Assembly: GCA_019359175.1 (NCBI GenBank)
Contig: JAHHHU010000033.1
Location: 1-36,087, forward strand
DNA: 36,087 nucleotides
DNA from: Phormidium tanganyikae FI6-MK23
GTDB taxonomy: Bacteria > Cyanobacteriota > Cyanobacteriia > Leptolyngbyales > Leptolyngbyaceae
Direction of reading: 5' to 3'
The notes beneath the pieces were generated by a model. The model was not told where the DNA came from, did not search any database, and worked only from the letters and a program-made list of their open reading frames with translations. Made by a program: the position numbers and the translations under genes. This document shows, one piece after another, positions 33,631-36,087 of the stretch (within the stretch, counting starts at the first letter, position 1; every line of letters begins with the position of its first letter).

Positions 33631-33739
33631 CTAGTGCAGCGTCAAGATCAAAAATTAGGGTCAGCGATCTCTGGAATCTTAGCATAGCCGAGTTTTCTGA
33701 AGATAACAACCCTAATTCCTATTCGTGACGCTGCACTAG
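33631..33739. mobile_element. 109-bp MITE-like element
   Basis: CTAGTGCAGCGTCA at 33631-33644 is perfectly inverted at 33726-33739, and a second block AATTAGGG / CCCTAATT (33653-33660 and 33710-33717) extends the arms to about 30 bp with an 8-bp mismatch. It is non-coding. CTAG at both extreme ends may be a duplicated 4-bp target, giving a 101-bp element with GTGCAGCGTCA termini. Confidence 0.8.
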
Positions 33740-33958
33740 GTTGTGTCGGTCGCGTTCTAGACATGTTGATGCTCTACTCAGCGAACATTGCTAGAGTTGG
33801 TCTCCGAGATTCAAATCCATATATCTAGCGCACTACCGACCGTTTATCACTCTAAAAACTTTGCGACAGAATCGCTTCTGATAGGTGCTTTCCCCCGTCC
33901 TCTGCTCTCTCAATCTTTTCTATTGCTATTTCTACTTCATTCATCAGGGAGAATCATT

Positions 33959-34822
33959 ATGTTTCGTATCAGACCTTTAATGCTTCAACAATTTGCGGTT
34001 CTTGCAAAGTTACGCGTGGCGCTGATCACGGTCTTGGTCACTGGAATAGCAATGAATGCATATGGTTGCCAGTCGCCGCAACAATCGAATCAAGCGACGC
34101 CAGGAAGTTCTGCTGGTACTCCAGCGGCTACGGCATCTCCAGTGGCTCAGGCTGCTGAATCTGGCAATGCTGCACCTGCCAGTCCCGCCGTACAAAATAA
34201 TCAAGCGAAAGATCGACCCACGATCGGCACCGTAGAGGAGCTGCAAAATGGCGATTTGGCATGCTATGTCACCTTAGTCGATGACAACAACGTCAAGCAT
34301 AGAGGACTGCCTGCAAACTTCGAGGTTTGTTCCCAAGAGAAGGCATATTTGCGTCAGCGGGTGCGAGCAACCTATGAACAAGGCAATCTAGCTGATTGTC
34401 GAAGTAACGAACCGTGTGGCAAAACCCGGCGGGCATGGATTATTACAAAGCTAGAGGTACTCAACTCTTCGGCACCTGCATCCTCAACACCCACAAGCGA
34501 TAGCGAAACCTACACCAACGGGGAATGGACGATCACCATCAGCAATCTCAGGTCATGGTCGGGCGTCAATAACACCGGAAATTTAAACTATCGGGGGTGT
34601 GATTCTAGGGGAGAATGTCTAAGCCTGAGCAACGGAAAATTCACCAGCCGCAATGGTAAGCACTCGATGGGTTGGCGCAATGGCGAGTACTTTTATATTG
34701 TGGAAATGCCGATTGATAGTCCGGATAATCCTACCCCACCGGGTACAGGCACTCAGCTAACGGTTCGCAAAGGGGATAAGGTCATCCTCAACGAAACTGG
34801 CTTCAAGGCCGTTTCCCGTTGA
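33959..34822 (+). CDS. Probable lipoprotein sharing a domain with the 32187 protein
   Basis: A 287-residue exported protein from ATG 33959, chosen for the AGGGAGA ribosome site just upstream (the frame is open to 33788). The signal segment ends AMNAYGCQSP, a lipobox-like AYGC, so it is likely lipid-anchored. An Ala/Ser/Pro-rich linker leads to the shared domain IGTVEELQNGDLACYVTLVD, RQRVRATYEQGNLADCRSNE and PCGKTRRAWII. A distinct C-terminal domain follows: EWTITISNLRSWSGVNNTGN and LNYRGCDSRGECLSLSNGKF. The paralogous domain recurs ~1 kb upstream, suggesting duplication with different tails. Function unknown; envelope location likely. Confidence 0.65.
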   Translation: MFRIRPLMLQQFAVLAKLRVALITVLVTGIAMNAYGCQSPQQSNQATPGSSAGTPAATASPVAQAAESGNAAPASPAVQNNQAKDRPTIGTVEELQNGDLACYVTLVDDNNVKHRGLPANFEVCSQEKAYLRQRVRATYEQGNLADCRSNEPCGKTRRAWIITKLEVLNSSAPASSTPTSDSETYTNGEWTITISNLRSWSGVNNTGNLNYRGCDSRGECLSLSNGKFTSRNGKHSMGWRNGEYFYIVEMPIDSPDNPTPPGTGTQLTVRKGDKVILNETGFKAVSR

Positions 34823-34958
34823 GATGTTAGAGGCCACTAAGAAATTGGTCTCTCTTTTGATACTCTGAAGGGCATTGTCAACTTAACCATTCAAAGGCTT
34901 GCTTATTGAGAAACTATCTGATTTTAAAAGGTTGAAGGGTTCATTTCTTCATGACTAC

Positions 34959-35206
34959 AGCTGACCGCGAAAGTCGAGTCTTCAATCCAGGGCGTCAAAG
35001 TTTCTCAGGCTTGTCCCTTTGCGTGGCTCGGCTTTTGCCGTTTTAAATTTAGTTTTCTAGATTACTTCAAAAAATAATCTGCCTAGCATCATACAACCGA
35101 TCTAGGAATTTACGATGAAATCCTTGCAGAGGTTAGATTAGCCGCAATTTGCAAGGTTCCAATTTTTTTAACAATTCTCGAATCTGGGGAAGCCTATCAA
35201 CTGTCA
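34959..35206. repeat. 248-bp direct repeat, copy B
   Basis: The second copy of the repeat at 30956-31206, same orientation, differing by a few substitutions and small indels. It brackets a 3.7-kb segment with the two paralogous exported proteins, the IS6 debris and the MITE. Recombination between the copies would delete or circularise that segment. Confidence 0.9.
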
Positions 35207-35246
35207 TACCAACTCCCAAGATTTGCCCTTGGACTAAAAATGGCAT
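35133..35246 (-). CDS. Small frame in repeat B (37 aa), probably a C-terminal fragment
   Basis: ATG 35246 to stop 35133 encodes MPFLVQGQILGVGMTVDRLP and QIRELLKKLEPCKLRLI. Copy A encodes the same tail (VTVDELPQIRELLKQLEP, stop 31133), interrupted upstream by the IS6 insertion. The amino-acid conservation suggests it was coding. It may be a small protein or the end of a larger lost gene. No family recognised and no good ribosome site. Confidence 0.3.
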   Translation of the reverse strand: MPFLVQGQILGVGMTVDRLPQIRELLKKLEPCKLRLI

Positions 35247-35407
35247 AAATCGCTTTTCGGTTATATCCCTCATTCGTCACTCTCGGTGAAGCGAATTCCG
35301 GAACCCAGCCACAGTGCCTGTTTCCTATTTTGACGGCTCGAAAATGACAAAAGAGTAAAACGTAGATACAGCAAAGCTTTCAGCTTTTGCTCTTGCCAAA
35401 GTGACAA

Positions 35408-35871
35408 ATGAGGGATGAGTCTGCCCCTCCGACTCCAACCGCTGCCCGTGAGCAGATCGAAGTCTTTATCTAGACGAACTCTACATTCACCTGGCAAACC
35501 TTACCTGCCAAGGCAAGATTAAGCCCTGGCAAGACCGAGAGATCGAGGCAGGCACCGAATGGGATGCGGAAATTAAGGCGCGGCTGGAGTCGGCTGGTGT
35601 GATTCTGCTGCTGATTACGCCCCGCTTTATCGCCTCAGAATACTGTTTTGACAAAGAGATGCAACGGTCGCTGGAGCGCCATGCGACAGGAACCGCACGG
35701 GTCATTCCAATCATCATGAAACCGTGCGATTGGCAGGATACGCCTTTCAGCAAACTCCAGGTGTTACCGAAGGATGCCAAACCCGTCACTTCTTGGAGCG
35801 ACCAAGATGAAGCGTTACTAAATGTGGTGCAGGGCATTTGGAAAGCTGTGGATTTCTTGGAAAAACAGTAG
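35408..35871 (+). pseudogene. TIR-domain protein gene with deletion and frameshift in strand A
   Basis: The frame from ATG 35408 reads RDESAPPTPTAAREQIEVFI and then hits TAG at 35471; EVFI is the first beta-strand of a TIR domain. The next frame supplies the rest: LDELYIHLANLTCQGKIKPW, then QDREIEAGTEWDAEIKARLE with SAGVILLLITPRFIASEYCF following. The catalytic-type Glu may lie within FIASEYC / DKEMQRSLE. VIPIIMKPCDWQDTPFSKLQ and KPVTSWSDQDEALL follow, with stop at 35871. The segment missing at the join is SYSHKDE (BB-proximal start of the domain), so a small deletion with frameshift disrupts it. TIR domains cleave NAD+ or bind partners in bacterial immunity; this copy is probably inactive. 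No effector partner is adjacent. Confidence 0.75.
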
Positions 35872-35968
35872 CCCGTTCTCAGCTGAACGATCTCACTAGC
35901 CTGAAGGACGCGCATCCATCGGTACGATCGTCCCATTGATCTTCCAATGAATGAGAGTTTTTATAGCG

Positions 35969-36087
35969 CTACTCAAGCACGTTAGGACAATGTTTGAAGG
36001 CAGCATCGACACAATCCCGGAAGCTGTCAAACTCATCCCACCGTTGCCGCATCCAATTCTTCAGCACCCACCACCAATGCTCAATTT
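35969..36087 (-). CDS. IS630-family transposase, C-terminal part (runs off window)
   Basis: The minus strand, entering from the right edge, reads IEHWWWVLKNWMRQRWDEFD and SFRDCVDAAFKHCPNVLE before TAG at 35969. That is the C-terminal helix region of IS630 transposases, with the catalytic Glu of the DDE triad in IEHWW. The inverted TATAGCGCT just outside (35962-35970) matches the repeat at the left edge. Orientation agrees with the N-terminal piece at 1-71. Confidence 0.8.
   Translation of the reverse strand, partial: IEHWWWVLKNWMRQRWDEFDSFRDCVDAAFKHCPNVLE

Noticed and set aside
35270-35497. Minus-strand 75-aa frame
   Set aside because: It overlaps the start of the TIR gene remnant on the other strand, whose translation is convincing; no support for this frame.

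Overview
The window looks like accessory, probably plasmid-borne, DNA from a cyanobacterium. The evidence is at least six HIP1 octamers (GCGATCGC, e.g. near 6549, 8831, 10533, 15397, 18959 and 30423), an SLH-OprB type porin, an XisI protein, GAF-histidine kinases and several insertion-sequence families common in filamentous cyanobacteria. It carries a replicon core: a primase-polymerase type replication protein (29244-30845), a small winged-helix-like partner, and a parA-parB pair (23578-24920) with two copies of a near-perfect palindrome that is a good candidate centromere. Both window ends lie inside an IS630-type transposase in the same orientation, N-terminal piece at the left edge and C-terminal piece at the right edge. 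This is what one expects if the window is a contig of a circular molecule broken at one IS copy, though two separate copies would look the same.

Layout: 1-2900 holds an IS630 end and a very large tyrosine recombinase with a 28-bp perfect hairpin upstream. 3700-4660 has decayed IS6 and IS5-type fragments. 4837-7705 is an SLH-porin with a complete IS5-family element (TTA target duplication) upstream. 7877-12050 is a three-gene operon reading leftward: DUF4331 protein, TPR protein, nickel/cobalt transporter with a histidine-rich loop. 12701-14683 is an orphan AMIN-secretin. 15003-20953 is bracketed by two divergent paralogous 199-aa tyrosine recombinases.

Inside that bracket is the most notable item: a compact integron. 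It has an IntI-type integrase with a stop at codon 9, an attI region filled with five ~40-bp-spaced core-site-like inverted repeats, and two leftward gene cassettes (a GNAT acetyltransferase and an unknown membrane-anchored protein). Each cassette ends in a recognisable attC hairpin, and the R-box identities fit cassette logic exactly.

21121-28255 carries a DUF2806 protein, a PIN toxin-antitoxin pair with a frameshifted toxin, the partition locus, an Rpn-type nuclease and GAF/histidine kinase signalling genes. 28854-30845 is the replication module. 30956-35206 is a mosaic bounded by two ~250-bp direct repeats: an internally deleted IS6, a stray IS6 N-terminus, two paralogous exported proteins, a cadherin-like fragment and a 109-bp MITE. 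A broken TIR-domain gene lies just before the right-hand IS630.

All function calls rest on reading the translated sequence and recalled family motifs; no database search was run.
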